NCBI RefSeq assembly: GCF_007489285.1
Contig: NZ_VLIY01000006.1
Location: 186,001 to 250,000 of the forward strand
Source: Skermania sp. ID1734
Lineage (GTDB): Bacteria > Actinomycetota > Actinomycetes > Mycobacteriales > Mycobacteriaceae
Direction of reading: 5' to 3'
DNA: 64,000 bases
Position numbers and translations under genes: made by a program. The notes under the pieces are model-generated. The model did not search any database and was not told the DNA's origin. It saw nothing but the letters and a program-made list of their open reading frames with translations. Each line of letters begins with the position of its first letter. Position 1 is the stretch's first letter. Below, one piece after another: positions 63,985-64,000 of this stretch.

Positions 63985-64000
63985 GTGACCACTGCAGACG
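63985..64000 (+). other. Possible 5' end of a divergent gene, cut by window end
   Basis: GTG at 63985 begins an open frame (VTTAD) divergent from the MpaB operon, with no strong Shine-Dalgarno. If real, a TetR-type regulator is a fair guess from the operator nearby, but only five codons are visible. Confidence 0.2.

Overview
The window is high-GC actinobacterial DNA from a mycolic-acid bacterium of the Mycobacteriaceae or a close relative. Evidence is the fabD-acpM-kasA-accD6 locus beside aceE and a MabR-type regulator; the order amidase-recO-uppS-furB/smtB-glyS-(TPM protein)-dgt-dnaG known from Mycobacterium tuberculosis; several F420-dependent (Ddn-type) nitroreductases; a DUF732 secreted protein; mycothiol-type DinB and NDMA-dependent alcohol dehydrogenase genes; and many GTG/TTG starts with 4-bp ATGA/GTGA overlaps.

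Layout. 0.1-3.9 kb: a Ser/Thr kinase fused to a response regulator, followed by a double-module histidine kinase. 3.9-5.9 kb: a TetR/amidase operon with a perfect palindromic operator. 5.9-17.1 kb: core genes recO, uppS, zinc regulators furB/smtB, glyS, a TPM-domain membrane protein, a YdcF protein, dgt, dnaG and a small membrane protein. 17.3-18.9 kb: tRNA-Asn with an integrase C-terminal remnant and a Xre/RES toxin-antitoxin pair whose toxin looks frameshifted. 19.0-24.9 kb: a catabolic cluster (old yellow enzyme, hydrolase, SDR, saccharopine-dehydrogenase-like reductase, unknown protein, Ddn enzyme, TetR). 25.0-27.1 kb: a ferritin-like PF10118 protein and a multi-pass membrane protein behind a 12-bp-arm operator. 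27.1-31.1 kb: stress-type genes (SigF-like promoter, small antitoxin-like protein, PRC/DUF2382 protein, partner-switching pair) and tRNA-Met. 31.3-35.6 kb: a secreted protein behind a probable Zur box, membrane proteins, a YCII protein, a VIT-type transporter and a broken membrane-protein gene. 35.6-38.3 kb: a three-gene flavin electron-export operon (ferric-reductase-like protein, FMN-binding protein, ApbE). 38.4-49.9 kb: hypotheticals, three serine beta-lactamase-like hydrolases, fused pabAB, a kinase-like phosphotransferase, a DinB protein, and an alcohol dehydrogenase with a KstR-type site. 49.9-58.4 kb: accD6, a single kasA, acpM, fabD, mabR, aceE. 58.7-64 kb: DUF3052 protein, ahpE, tRNA-Val, and a four-gene oxidative operon (MpaB-type oxygenase, hydrolase, ferritin-like protein, ferredoxin reductase) behind a palindrome.

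Most striking: (i) the kinase-response-regulator fusion with its degenerate-duplicate sensor; (ii) a probable Zur box before an uncharacterised secreted glycine-rich protein; (iii) the absence of kasB between kasA and accD6; (iv) a C-X4-C motif in AhpE; (v) five long intergenic palindromes that may form a dispersed family; (vi) two genes that read as frameshifted. All functional calls rest on reading the sequence and recalled family knowledge; no searches were run.
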